64,000 nucleotides of DNA from Membranipora membranacea. Its lineage: Eukaryota > Bryozoa > Gymnolaemata > Cheilostomatida > Membraniporidae. The DNA lies in NCBI GenBank assembly GCA_914767715.1, contig OU612066.1, positions 13,955,001 to 14,019,000 of the forward strand. Direction: 5' to 3'. The translations under genes and the position numbers were made by a program. The stretch's first letter is position 1; each line of letters starts with the position of its first letter. The notes beneath the pieces were generated by a model. It did not search any database. It was not told the origin of the DNA and was given only the letters and a program-made list of their open reading frames with translations. Positions 37,401-49,100 of the stretch are shown one piece after another.

Positions 37401-38782
37401 CGCTGACTTGAAAATCCAAAAATTATACCAAGGGAGGGTATCATGCTTTTTTTTCGGCCAGATCAAAAAATAGATTTGCTTCTAATTAACCTCATAAGGA
37501 GGAGCAACTCCTGCTCATCTCGAATCTGCAGACCGTTTGGCTCTGCGGCTTTTCGTTCTCCGTCAGCGTCCGTTTTAATTAGGGCCACTTTTGCAATAAA
37601 AAAACATGCCAGATGGCAGCATCGAAAAATTAAATCTCTGTTGGATTCTTATCAAACTCCTACCAGTTCAAGCTCTTCTTGCCCTCATTCAACACGCCGA
37701 ATATTGGAATCCTCGGATTAACAGGGGGGTCACAGCGCTGACTTGAAAATCCAAAAATGATACCAAGGGAGGGTATCATGCTTTTTTTTCGGCCAGATCA
37801 AAAAATAGATTTGCTTCTAACTAACCTCATAAGGAGGAGCAACTCCTGCTCATCTCGAATCTGCAGACAATTTGGCTCTGCGGCTTTTCATTCTCCGTCA
37901 GCGTCCGTTTTAATTAGGGCCACTTTTGCTATAAAAAAACATGCCAAACGGCAGCATCGAAAAATTAAATCTCTGTTGGATTCTTATCAAACTCCGACCA
38001 GTTCAAGCTCTTATTGCCCTCATTCAACACGCCGAATATTGGAATCTTCGGATTAACAGGGGGGTCACAACGCTGACTTGAAAATCCAAAAATTATACCA
38101 AGGGAGGGTATCATGCTTTTTTTTCAGCCAGATCAAAAAATAGATTTGCTTCTAACTAACCTCATAAGGAGGAGCAACTCCTGCTCATCTCGAATCTGCA
38201 GACCGTTTGGCTCTGCGGCTTTTCGTTCTCCGTCAGCGTCCGTTTTAATTAGGGCCACTTTTGCTATAAAAAAACATGCCAAATGGCAGCATCGAAAAAT
38301 TAAATCTCTGTCGGATTCTGATCAAACTCCGACCAGTTCAAGCTCTTATTGCCCTCATTCAACACGCCGAATATTGGAATCCTCGGATTAACAGGGGGGT
38401 CACAACGCTGACTTGAAAATCCAAAAATTATACCAAGGGAGGGTATCATGCTTTTTTTTCGGCCAGATCAAAAAATAGATTTGCTTCTAACTAACATCAT
38501 AATGAGGAGCAACTCCTGCTCATCTCGAATCTGCAGACCGTTTGGCTCTGCGGCTTTTCGTTCTCCGTCAGCGACCGTTTTAATTAGGGCCACTTTTGCT
38601 ATAAAAAAACATGCCAAACGGCAGCATCGAAAAATTAAATCTCTGTTGGATTCTTATCAAACTCCGACCAGTTCAAGCTCTTTTTGCCCTCATTCAACAC
38701 GCCGAATATTGGAATCCTCGGATTAACAGGGGGGTCACACCGCTGACTTGAAAATCCAAAAATTATACCAACGGAGGGTATC
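34427..38782 (+). repeat. V-type block, 13 monomers (V1-V13), 4,356 bp
   Basis: The monomer starts are 34427 V1, 34763 V2, 35098 V3, 35433 V4, 35768 V5, 36103 V6, 36438 V7, 36773 V8, 37108 V9, 37443 V10, 37778 V11, 38113 V12 and 38448 V13. Markers: V1 GGCATCATCGGAAAA; V2 CAAACAATAG and CTGTAGACC; V3 GGAATAACTCC; V4 ATTATGGCC; V5 CAGACAGTTTGG, CTCTGTGG and GGGCCTTTTTTGC; V6 CTCTCAAATC, AACAAACTCC and AGTCCAAGC; V7 CAGCTTTGAAAAA; V8 long T run and GAGAAATTTAATC; V9 CCTCCTAAGG (here TCTCCTAAGG); V10 CTAATTAACC and CTCTTCTTGCC; V11 CAGACAATTTGG; V12 TCGGATTCTGATC; V13 CATAATGAGG and CTCTTTTTGCC. V1 returns at 38783, so 13 monomers could be a local period, but only V1-V3 repeat directly. Confidence 0.85.
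37930..37939 (+). promoter_or_regulatory. TATA-box-like motif, one per monomer (example)
   Basis: TATAAAAAAA starts at monomer position 153 in most monomers; this example is in V11. It matches a eukaryotic TATA element, and some satellites are transcribed, but no initiator or transcript can be shown from sequence. In T15, T16, V4 and V10 types it is changed to CAATAAAA, which destroys the TATA match. An A-rich stretch of this kind could equally be a structural A tract. Confidence 0.25.
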
Positions 38783-41700
38783 ATGCTTTTTTTTCGGCCA
38801 GATCAAAAAATAGATTTGCTTCTAACTAACATCATAAGGAGGAGCAACTCCTGCTCATCTCGAATCTGCAGACCGTTTGGCTCTGCGGCTTTTCGTTCTC
38901 CGTCAGCGTCCGTTTTAATTAGGGCCACTTTTGCTATAAAAAAAACATGCCAAACGGCATCATCGGAAAATTAAATCTCTGTTGGATTCTTATCAAACTC
39001 CGACCAGTTCAAGCTCTTATTGCCCTCATTCAACACGCCGAATATTGGAATCCTCGGATTAACAGGGGGGTCATAACGCTGACTTGAAAATCCAAAAATT
39101 ATACCAAGGGAGGGTATCATGCTTTTTTTTCGGCCAGATCAAACAATAGATTTGCTTCTAACTAACCTCATAAGGAGGAGCAACTCCTGCTCATCTCGAA
39201 TCTGTAGACCGTTTTGCTCTGCGGCTTTTCGTTCTCCGTTAGCGTCCGTTTTAATTAGGGCCACTTTTGATATAAAAAAAAATGCCAAACGGCAGCATCG
39301 AAAAATTAAATCTCTGTTGGATTCTTATCAAACTCCGACCAGTTCAAGCTCTTATTGCCCTCATTCAACACGCAGAATATTGGAATCCTCGGATTAACAG
39401 GGGGGTCACAACGCTGACTTGAAAATCCAAAAATTATACCAAGGGAGGGTATCATGCTTTTTTTTCGGCCAGATCAAAAAATAGATTTGCTTCTAACTAA
39501 CCTCATAAGGAGGAATAACTCCTGCTCATCTCGAATCTGCAGACCGTTTGGCTCTGCGGCTTTTCGTTCTCCGTCAGCGTCCACTTTAATTAGGGCCACT
39601 TTTGCTATAAAAAAACATGCCAAACGGCAGCATCGAGAAATTTAATCTCTGTTGGATTCTTATCAAACTTCGACCAGTTCAAGCTCTTATTGCCCTCATT
39701 CAACACGCCGAATATTGGAATCCTCGGATAAACAGGGGGGTCACAACGCTGAATTGAAAATCCAAAAATTATACCAAGGGAGAGTATCATGCTTTTTTTT
39801 CGGCCAGATCAAAAAATAGATCTACTTCTAACTAACCTCATAAGGAGGAGCAACTCCTGCTCCTCTTGAATCTGCAGACCGTTTGGCTCTGCGGCTTTTC
39901 GTTCTCCGTCAGCGTCCGCTTTAATTAGGGCCACTTTGGCTATAAAAAAACATGCCAAACGGCAGCATCGAGAAATTTAATCTCTGTTGGATTCTTATCA
40001 AACTTCGACCAGTTCAAGCTCTTATTGCCCTCATTCAACACGCCGAATATTGGAATCCTCGGATAAACAGGGGGGTCACAACGCTGAATTGAAAATCCAA
40101 AAATTATACCAAGGGAGAGTATCATGCTTTTTTTTCGGCCAGATCAAAAAATAGATCTACTTCTAACTAACCTCATAAGGAGGAGCAACTCCTGCTCCTC
40201 TTGAATCTGCAGACCGTTTGGCTCTGCGGCTTTTCGTTCTCCGTCAGCGTCCGTTTTAATTAGGGCCACTTTTGCTATAAAAAAACATGCCAAACGGCAG
40301 CATCGAAAAATTAAATCTCTGTTGGATTCTTATCAAACTACGACCAGTTCAAGCTCTTATTGCCCTCATTCAACACGCCGAATATTGGAATCCTCGGATT
40401 AACAGGGGGGTCACAACGCTGACTTGAAAATCCAAAAATTATACCAGGGGAGGGTATCATGCTTTTTTTTCGGCCAGATCAAAAAATAGATTTGCTTCTA
40501 ACTAACCTCATAAGGAGGAGCAACTCCTGCTCATCTCGAATCTGCAGACCGTTTGGCTCTGCGGCTTTTCGTTCTCCGTCAGCGTCCGTTTTAATTAGGG
40601 CCACTTTTGCAATAAAAAAACATGCCAAACGGCAGCATCGAAAAACTAAATCTCTGTTGGATTCTTATCAAACTCCTACCAGTTCAAGCTCTTCTTGCCC
40701 TCATTCAACACGCCGAATATTGGAATCCTCGGATTAACAGGGGGGTCACAGCGCTGACTTGAAAATCCAAAAATGATACCAAGGGAGGGTATCATGCTTT
40801 TTTTTCGGCCAGATCAAAAAATAGATTTGCTTCTAACTAAACTCATAAGGAGGAGCAACTCCTGCTCATCTCGAATCTGCAGACAGTTTGGCTCTGCGGC
40901 TTTTCGTTCTCCGTCAGCGTCCGTTTTAATTAGGGCCACTTTTGCTATAAAAAAACATGCCAAACGGCAGCATGGAAAAATTAAATCTCTGTTGGATTCT
41001 TATCAAACTTCGACCAGTTCAAGCTCTTATTGCCCTCATTCAACACGCCGAATATTGGAATCCTCGGATAAACAGGGGGGTCACAACGCTGACTTGAAAA
41101 TCCAAAAATTATACCAAGGGAGGGTATCATGCTTTTTTTTCGGCCAGTTCAAAAAATAGATCTACTTCTAACTAACCTCATAAGGAGGAGCAACTCCTGC
41201 TCCTCTCGAATCTGCAGACCGTTTGGCTCTGCGGCTTTTCGTTCTCCGTCAGCGTCCGTTTTAATTAGGGCCACTTTTGCTATAAAAAAACATGCCAAAC
41301 GGCAGCATCGAAAAATTAAATCTCTGTTGGATTCTTATCAAACTCCGACCAGTCCAAGCTCTTATTGCCCTCATTCAACACGCCGAATATTGGAATCCTC
41401 GGATTAACAAGGGGGTCACAACGCTGACTTGAAAATCCAAAAATTATACCAAGGGAGGGTATCATGTTTTTTTTTCGGCCCGATCAAAAAATAGATTTGC
41501 TTCTAACTAACCTCATAAGGAGGAGCAACTCCTGCTCATCTCGAATCTGCAGACCGTTTGGCTCTGCGGCTTTTCGTTCTCCGTCAGCGTCCGTTTTAAT
41601 TAGGGCCACTTTTGCAATAAAAAAACATGCCAAACGGCAGCATCGAAAAATTAAATCTCTGTTGGATTCTTATCAAACTCCTACCAGTTCAAGCTCTTAT

Positions 41701-42133
41701 TGCCCTCATTCAACACGCCGAATATTGGAATCCTCGGATTAACAGGGGGGTCACAGCGCTGACTTGAAAATCCAAAAATGATACCAAGGGAGGGTATCAT
41801 GCTTTATTTTCGGCCAGATCAAAAAATAGATTTGCTTCTAACTAACCTCATAAGGAGGAGCAACTCCTGCTCATCTCGAATCTGCAGACAGTTTGGCTCT
41901 GCGGCTTTTCGTTCTCCGTCAGCGTTCGTTTTAATTAGGGCCACTTTTGCTATAAAAAAACATGGCAAACGGCAGCATCGAAAAATTAAATCTCTGTTGG
42001 ATTCTTATCAAACTTCGACCAGTTCAAGCTCTTATTGCCCTCATTCAACACGCCGAATATTGGAATCCTCGGATAAACAGGGGGGTCACAACGCTGACTT
42101 GAAAATCCACAAATTATACCAAGGGAGGGTATC
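38783..42133 (+). repeat. V-type block: V1-V3 repeat and V9/V10/V5/V6 variants
   Basis: The monomer starts are 38783 V1, 39119 V2, 39454 V3, 39789 V9-like, 40124 V9-like, 40459 V10-like, 40794 V5-like, 41129 V6-like, 41464 V4/V10-like and 41799 V5-like. Units 38783-39700 match 34427-35344 at offset 4,356 bp. The pair 39789 and 40124 are adjacent near-copies (both CTGAATTGAAAATCC-flanked, AGATCTAC, CTCCTCTTGAATC), indicating a single-monomer duplication. Monomer 41464 has ATGTTTTT in place of ATGCTTTT. Monomer 41799 ends AAAATCCACAAATT, a private variant shared only with 60890. Confidence 0.82.
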
Positions 42134-44143
42134 ATGCTTTTTTTTCGGCCAGATCAAAAAATAGATCTACTTCTAACTAACCTCATAAGGAGGAGCAACT
42201 CCTGCTCCTCTCGAATCTGCAGACCGTTTGGCTCTGCGGCTTTTCGTTCTCCGTCAGCGCCCGTTTTAATTAGGGCCACTTTTGCTATAAAAAAACATGC
42301 CAAATGGCAGCATCGAAGAATTAAATCTCTGTCGGATTCTTATCAAACTCCGACCAGTTCAAGCTCTTATTGCCCTCATTCAACACGCCGAATATTGGAA
42401 TCCTCGGATTAACAGGGGGGTCACAAGGCTGACTTGAAAATCCAAAAATTATACCAAGGGAGGGTATCATGCTTGTTTTTCGGCCAGATCAAAAAATAGA
42501 TCTACTTCTAACTAACCTCATAAGGAGGAGCAACTCCTGCTCCTCTCGAATCTGCAGACCGTTTGGCTCTGCGGGTTTTCGTTCTCCGTCAGCGTCCGTT
42601 TTAATTAGGGCCACTTTTGCTATAAAAAAACATGCCAAACGGCAGCATCGAAAAATTAAATCTCTGTTGGATTCTTATCAAACTCCTACCAGTTCAAGCT
42701 CTTATTGCCCTCATTCAACACGCCGAATATTGGAATCCTCGGATTAACAGGGGGGTCACAGCGCTGACTTGAAAATCCAAAAATTATACCAAGGGAGGGT
42801 ATCATGCTTTTATTTCGGCCAGATCAAAAAATAGATTTGCTTCTAACTAACCTCATAAGGAGGACCAACTCCTGCTCATCTCGAATCTGCAGACCGTTTG
42901 GCTCTGCGGCTTTTTTTTCTCCGTCAGCGTCCGTTTTAATTAGGGCCACTTTTGCTATAAAAAAACATGCCAAACGGCAGCATCGAAAAATTAAATCTCT
43001 GTTGGATTCTTATCAAACTCCGACCAGTTCAAGCTCTTATTGCCCTCATTCAACACGCAGAATATTGGAATCCTCGGATTAACAGGGGGGTCACAACGCT
43101 GACTTGAAAATCCAAAAATTATACCAAGGGAGGGTATCATGCTTTTTTTTCGGCCAGATCAAAAAATACATTTGCTTCTAACTAACCTCATAAGGAGGAG
43201 CAACTCCTGCTCATCTCGAATCTGCGGACCGTTTGGCTCTGCGGCTTTTCGTTCTCCGTCAGCGTCCGTTTTAATTAGGGCCACTTTTGCTATAAAAAAA
43301 CATGCCAAACGGCAGCATCGAAAAATTAAATCTCTGTTGGATTCTTATCAAACTCCGACCAGTTCAAGCTCTTATTGCCCTCATTCAACACGCCGAATAT
43401 TGGAATCCTCGGATTAACAGGGGGGTCACAACGCTGACTTAAAAATCAAAAAATTATACCAAGGGAGGGTATCATGCTTTTTTTTCGGCCAGATCAAAAA
43501 ATAGATTTGCTTCTAACTAACCTCATAAGGAGGAGCAACTCCTGCTCATCTCGAATCTGCAGACCGTTTGGCTCTGCGGCTTTTCGTTCTCCGTCAGCGT
43601 CCGTTTTAATTAGGGCCTCTTTTGCTATAAAAAAACATGCCAAACGCCAGCATCGAAAAATTAAATCTCTGTTGGATTCTTATCAAACTCCGACCAGTTC
43701 AAGCTCTTATTGCCCTCATTCAACACGCCGAATATTGGAATCCTCGGATTAACAGGGGGGTCACAACGCTGACTTGAAAATCCAACAATTATACCAAGGG
43801 AGGGTATCATGCGTTTTTTTCGGCCAGATCAAAAAATAGATTTGCTTCTAACTAACCTCATAAGGAGGAGCAACTCCTGATCATCTCGAATCTGCAGACC
43901 GTTTGGCTCTGCGGGTTTTCGTTCTCCGTCAGCGTCCGTTTTAATTAGGGCCACTTTTGCTATAAAAAAACATGCCAAATGGCAGCATCGAAAAATTAAA
44001 TCTCTGTCGGATTCTTATCAAACTCCGACCAGTTCAAGCTCTTATTGCCCTCATTCAACACGCAGAATATTGGAATCCTCGGATTAACAGGGGGGTCACA
44101 ACGCTGACTTGAAAATCCAAAAATTATACCAAGGGAGGGTATC
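42134..44143 (+). repeat. W1-W6 block, first copy of 2,011-bp duplication
   Basis: The monomer starts are 42134 W1 (CAGCGCCCG, ATCGAAGAATT, CACAAGGCTG), 42469 W2 (ATGCTTGTTTTTCGG, TGCGGGTTTTCG), 42804 W3 (ATGCTTTTATTTCGG, GGACCAACTCC), 43139 W4 (AAATACATTTG, CTGCGGACCG), 43474 W5 (GGGCCTCTTTT, AAACGCCAGC) and 43809 W6 (ATGCGTTTTTTT). The six recur immediately downstream. The substitution at 43880 (A; C in the second copy) makes CTCCTGATC, an in-frame stop in the recurrent frame and a break in the hairpin arm. Confidence 0.92.
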
Positions 44144-46154
44144 ATGCTTTTTTTCTCGGCCAGATCAAAAAATAGATCTACTTCTAACTAACCTCATAAG
44201 GAGGAGCAACTCCTGCTCCTCTCGAATCTGCAGACCGTTTGGCTCTGCGGCTTTTCGTTCTCCGTCAGCGCCCGTTTTAATTAGGGCCACTTTTGCTATA
44301 AAAAAACATGCCAAATGGCAGCATCGAAGAATTAAATCTCTGTCGGATTCTTATCAAACTCCGACCAGTTCAAGCTCTTATTGCCCTCATTCAACACGCC
44401 GAATATTGGAATCCTCGGATTAACAGGGGGGTCACAAGGCTGACTTGAAAATCCAAAAATTATACCAAGGGAGGGTATCATGCTTGTTTTTCGGCCAGAT
44501 CAAAAAATAGATCTACTTCTAACTAACCTCATAAGGAGGAGCAACTCCTGCTCCTCTCGAATCTGCAGACCGTTTGGCTCTGCGGGTTTTCGTTCTCCGT
44601 CAGCGTCCGTTTTAATTAGGGCCACTTTTGCTATAAAAAAACATGCCAAACGGCAGCATCGAAAAATTAAATCTCTGTTGGATTCTTATCAAACTCCTAC
44701 CAGTTCAAGCTCTTATTGCCCTCATTCAACACGCCGAATATTGGAATCCTCGGATTAACAGGGGGGTCACAGCGCTGACTTGAAAATCCAAAAATTATAC
44801 CAAGGGAGGGTATCATGCTTTTATTTCGGCCAGATCAAAAAATAGATTTGCTTCTAACTAACCTCATAAGGAGGACCAACTCCTGCTCATCTCGAATCTG
44901 CAGACCGTTTGGCTCTGCGGCTTTTTTTTCTCCGTCAGCGTCCGTTTTAATTAGGGCCACTTTTGCTATAAAAAAACATGCCAAACGGCAGCATCGAAAA
45001 ATTAAATCTCTGTTGGATTCTTATCAAACTCCGACCAGTTCAAGCTCTTATTGCCCTCATTCAACACGCAGAATATTGGAATCCTCGGATTAACAGGGGG
45101 ATCACAACGCTGACTTGAAAATCCAAAAATTATACCAAGGGAGGGTATCATGCTTTTTTTTCGGCCAGATCAAAAAATACATTTGCTTCTAACTAACCTC
45201 ATAAGGAGGAGCAACTCCTGCTCATCTCGAATCTGCGGACCGTTTGGCTCTGCGGCTATTCGTTCTCCGTCAGCGTCCGTTTTAATTAGGGCCACTTTTG
45301 CTATAAAAAAACATGCCAAACGGCAGCATCGAAAAATTAAATCTCTGTTGGATTCTTATCAAACTCCGACCAGTTCAAGCTCTTATTGCCCTCATTCAAC
45401 ACGCCGAATATTGGAATCCTCGGATTAACAGGGGGGTCACAACGCTGACTTAAAAATCAAAAAATTATACCAAGGGAGGGTATCATGCTTTTTTTTCGGC
45501 CAGATCAAAAAATAGATTTGCTTCTAACTAACCTCATAAGGAGGAGCAACTCCTGCTCATCTCGAATCTGCAGACCGTTTGGCTCTGCGGCTTTTCGTTC
45601 TCCGTCAGCGTCCGTTTTAATTAGGGCCTCTTTTGCTATAAAAAAACATGCCAAACGCCAGCATCGAAAAATTAAATCTCTGTTGGATTCTTATCAAACT
45701 CCGACCAGTTCAAGCTCTTATTGCCCTCATTCAACACGCCGAATATTGGAATCCTCGGATTAACAGGGGGGTCACAACGCTGACTTGAAAATCCAACAAT
45801 TATACCAAGGGAGGGTATCATGCGTTTTTTTCGGCCAGATCAAAAAATAGATTTGCTTCTAACTAACCTCATAAGGAGGAGCAACTCCTGCTCATCTCGA
45901 ATCTGCAGACCGTTTGGCTCTGCGGGTTTTCGTTCTCCGTCAGCGTCCGTTTTAATTAGGGCCACTTTTGCTATAAAAAAACATGCCAAATGGCAGCATC
46001 GAAAAATTAAATCTCTGTCGGATTCTTATCAAACTCCGACCAGTTCAAGCTCTTATTGCCCTCATTCAACACGCAGAATATTGGAATCCTCGGATTAACA
46101 GGGGGGTCACAACGCTGACTTGAAAATCCAAAAATTATACCAAGGGAGGGTATC
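44144..46154 (+). repeat. W1-W6 block, second copy of 2,011-bp duplication
   Basis: The monomer starts are 44144, 44480, 44815, 45150, 45485 and 45820, each 2,010-2,011 bp after its partner. I see three substitutions from the first copy: 43090 G versus 45101 A, 43247 T versus 45258 A, and 43880 A versus 45891 C. Monomer 44144 is the junction. Its first bases have the extra-base variant TTTTTTTCTCGGCC, otherwise found only in the monomer at 46155 that follows the second copy. From AGATCTAC on it is W1. The exchange therefore lies between 44157 and 44175. Confidence 0.92.
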
Positions 46155-49100
46155 ATGCTTTTTTTCTCGGCCAGATCAAAAAATACATTTGCTTCTAACT
46201 AACCTCATAAGGAGGAGCAACTCCTGCTCATCTCGAATCTGCAGACCGTTTGGCTCTGCGGGTTTTCGTTCTCCGTCAGCGTCCGTTTTAATTAGGGCCA
46301 CTTTTGCTATAAAAAAACATGCCAAACGGCAGCATCGAAAAATTAAACCTCTGTTGGATTCTTATCAAACTCCGACCAGTTCAAGCTCTTATTGCCCTCA
46401 TTCAACACGCCGAATATTGGAATCCTCGGATTAACAGGGGGGTCACAACGCTGACCTGAAAATCCAAAAATTATACCCAGGGAGGGTATCATGCTTTTTT
46501 TTCGACCGCATCAAAAAATAGATTTGCTTCTAACTAACCTCATAAGGAGGAGCAACTCCTGCTCATCTCGAATCTGCAGACCGTTTGGCTCTGCGGCTTT
46601 TCGTTCTCCGTCAGCGTCCGTTTTAATTAGGGCCACTTTGCTATAAAAAAACATGCCAAACGGCAGCATCGAAATATTAAATCTCTGTTGGATTCTTATC
46701 AAACTCCTACCAGTTCAAACTCTTAGTGCCCTCATTCAACACGCCGAATATTGGAATCCTCGGATTAACAGGGGGGTCACAGCGCTGACTTGAAAATCCA
46801 AAAATTATACCAATGGAGGGTATCATGCTTTTTTTTCGGCCAGATCAAAAAATAGATTTGCTTCTAACTAACCTCATAAGGAGGAGCAACTCCTGCTCAT
46901 CTCGAATCTGCAGACCGTTTGGCTCTGCGGCTTTTCGTTCTCCGTCAGCGTCCGTTTTAATTAGGGCCACTTTTGCTATAAAAAAACATGCCAAACGGCA
47001 GCATCGAAAAATTAAATCTCTGTTGGATTCTTATCAAACTTCGACCAGTTCAAGCTCCTATTGCCCTCATTCAACACGCCGAATATTGGAATGATCGGAT
47101 AAACAGGGGGGTCACAACGCTGACTTGAAAATCCAAAAATTATACCAAGGGAGGGTATAATGCTTTTTTTTCGGCCAGATCAAAAAATAGATCTACTTCT
47201 AACTAACCTCATAAGGAGGAGCAACTCCTGCTCCTCTCGAATCTGCAGACCGTTTGGCTCTGCGGCTTTTCGTTCTCCGTCAGCGTCCGTTTTAATTAGG
47301 GCCACTTTTGCTATAAAAAAACATGCCAAACGGCAGCATCGAAAAATTAAATCTCTGTTGGATTCTTATCAAACTCCGACCAGTCCAAGCTCTTATTGCC
47401 CTCATTCAACACGCAGAATATTGGAATCCTCGGATTAACAGGGGGGTCACAACGCTGACTTGAAAATCAAAAAATTATACCAAGGGAGGGTATCATGCTT
47501 TTATTTCGGCCAGATCAAAAAATAGATTTGCTTCTAACTAACCTCATAAGGAGGAGCAACTCCTGCTCATCTCGAATCTGCAGACCGTTTGGCTCTGCGG
47601 CTTTTTTTTCTCCGTCAGCGTCCGTTTTAATTAGGGCCACTTTTGCTATAAAAAAACATGCCAAACGGCAGCATCGAAAAATTAAATCTCTGTTGGATTC
47701 TTATCAAACTCTGACCAGTTCAAGCTCTTATTGCCCTCATTCAACACGCAGAATATTGGAATCCTCAGATTAACAGGGGGGTCACAACGCTGACTTGAAA
47801 ATCCAAAAATTATACCAAGGGAGGGTATCATGCTTTTTTTTCGGCCAGATCAAAAAATACATTTGCTTCTAACTAACCTCATAAGGAGGAGCAACTCCTG
47901 CTCATCTCGAATCTGCAGACCGTTTGGCTCTGCGGCTTTTCGTTCTCCGTCAGCGTCCGTTTTAATTAGGGCCACTTTTGCTATAAAAAAACATGCCAAA
48001 TGGCAGCATCAAAAAATTAAATCTCTGTCGGATTCTTATCAAACTCCGACCAGTTCAAGCTCTTATTGCCCTCATTCAACACGCCGAATATTGGAACCCT
48101 CGGATTAACAGGGGGGTCACAACGCTGACTTGAATATCCAAAAATTATACCAAGGGAGGGTATCATGCTTTTTTTTCGGCCAGATCAAAATATAGATTTG
48201 CTTCTAACTAACCTCATAAGGAGGAGCAACTCCTGCTCATCTCGAATCTGCGGACCGTTTGGCTCTGCGGCTTTTCGTTCTCCGTCAGCGTCCGTTTTAA
48301 TTAGGGCCACTTTTGCTATAAAAAAACATGCCAAACGGCAGCATCGAAAAATTAAATCTCTGTTGGATTCTTATCAAACTCCTACCAGTTCAAACTCTTA
48401 TTGCCCTCATTCAACACGCAGAATATTGGAATCCTCGGATTAACAGGGGGGTCACAGCGCTGACTTGAAAATCCAAAAATTATACCAATGGAGGGTATCA
48501 TGCTTTTTTTTCGGCCAGATCAAAAAATAGATTTGCTTCTAACTAACCTAATAAGGAGGAGCAACTCCTGCTCATCTCGAATCTGCAGACCGTTTGGCTC
48601 TGCGGCTTTTCGTTCTCCGTCAGCGTCCGTTTCAATTAGGGCCACTTTTGCTATAAAAAAACATGCCAAACGGCAGCATCGAGAAATTAAATCTCTGTTG
48701 GATTCTTATCAAACTCCGACCAGTTCAAGCTCTTATTGCCCTCATTCAACACGCCGAATATTGGAATCCTCGGACTAACAGGGGGTCACAACGCTGACTT
48801 GAATATCCAAAAATTATACCAAGGGAGGGTATCATGCTTTTTTTTCGGCCATATTAAAAAATAGATTTGCTTCTAACTAACCACATAAGGAGGAGCAACT
48901 CCTGGTCATCTCGAATCTGCAGACCGTTTGGCTCTGCGGCATTTCGTTCTCCGTCAGCGTCCGTTTTAATTAGGGCCACTTTTGCTATAAAAAAACATGC
49001 CAAACGGCAGCATCGAAAAATTAAATCTCTGTTGGATTCTTATCAAACTTCGACCAGTTTAAGCTCTAATTGCCCTCATTCAACACGCCGAATATTGGAA

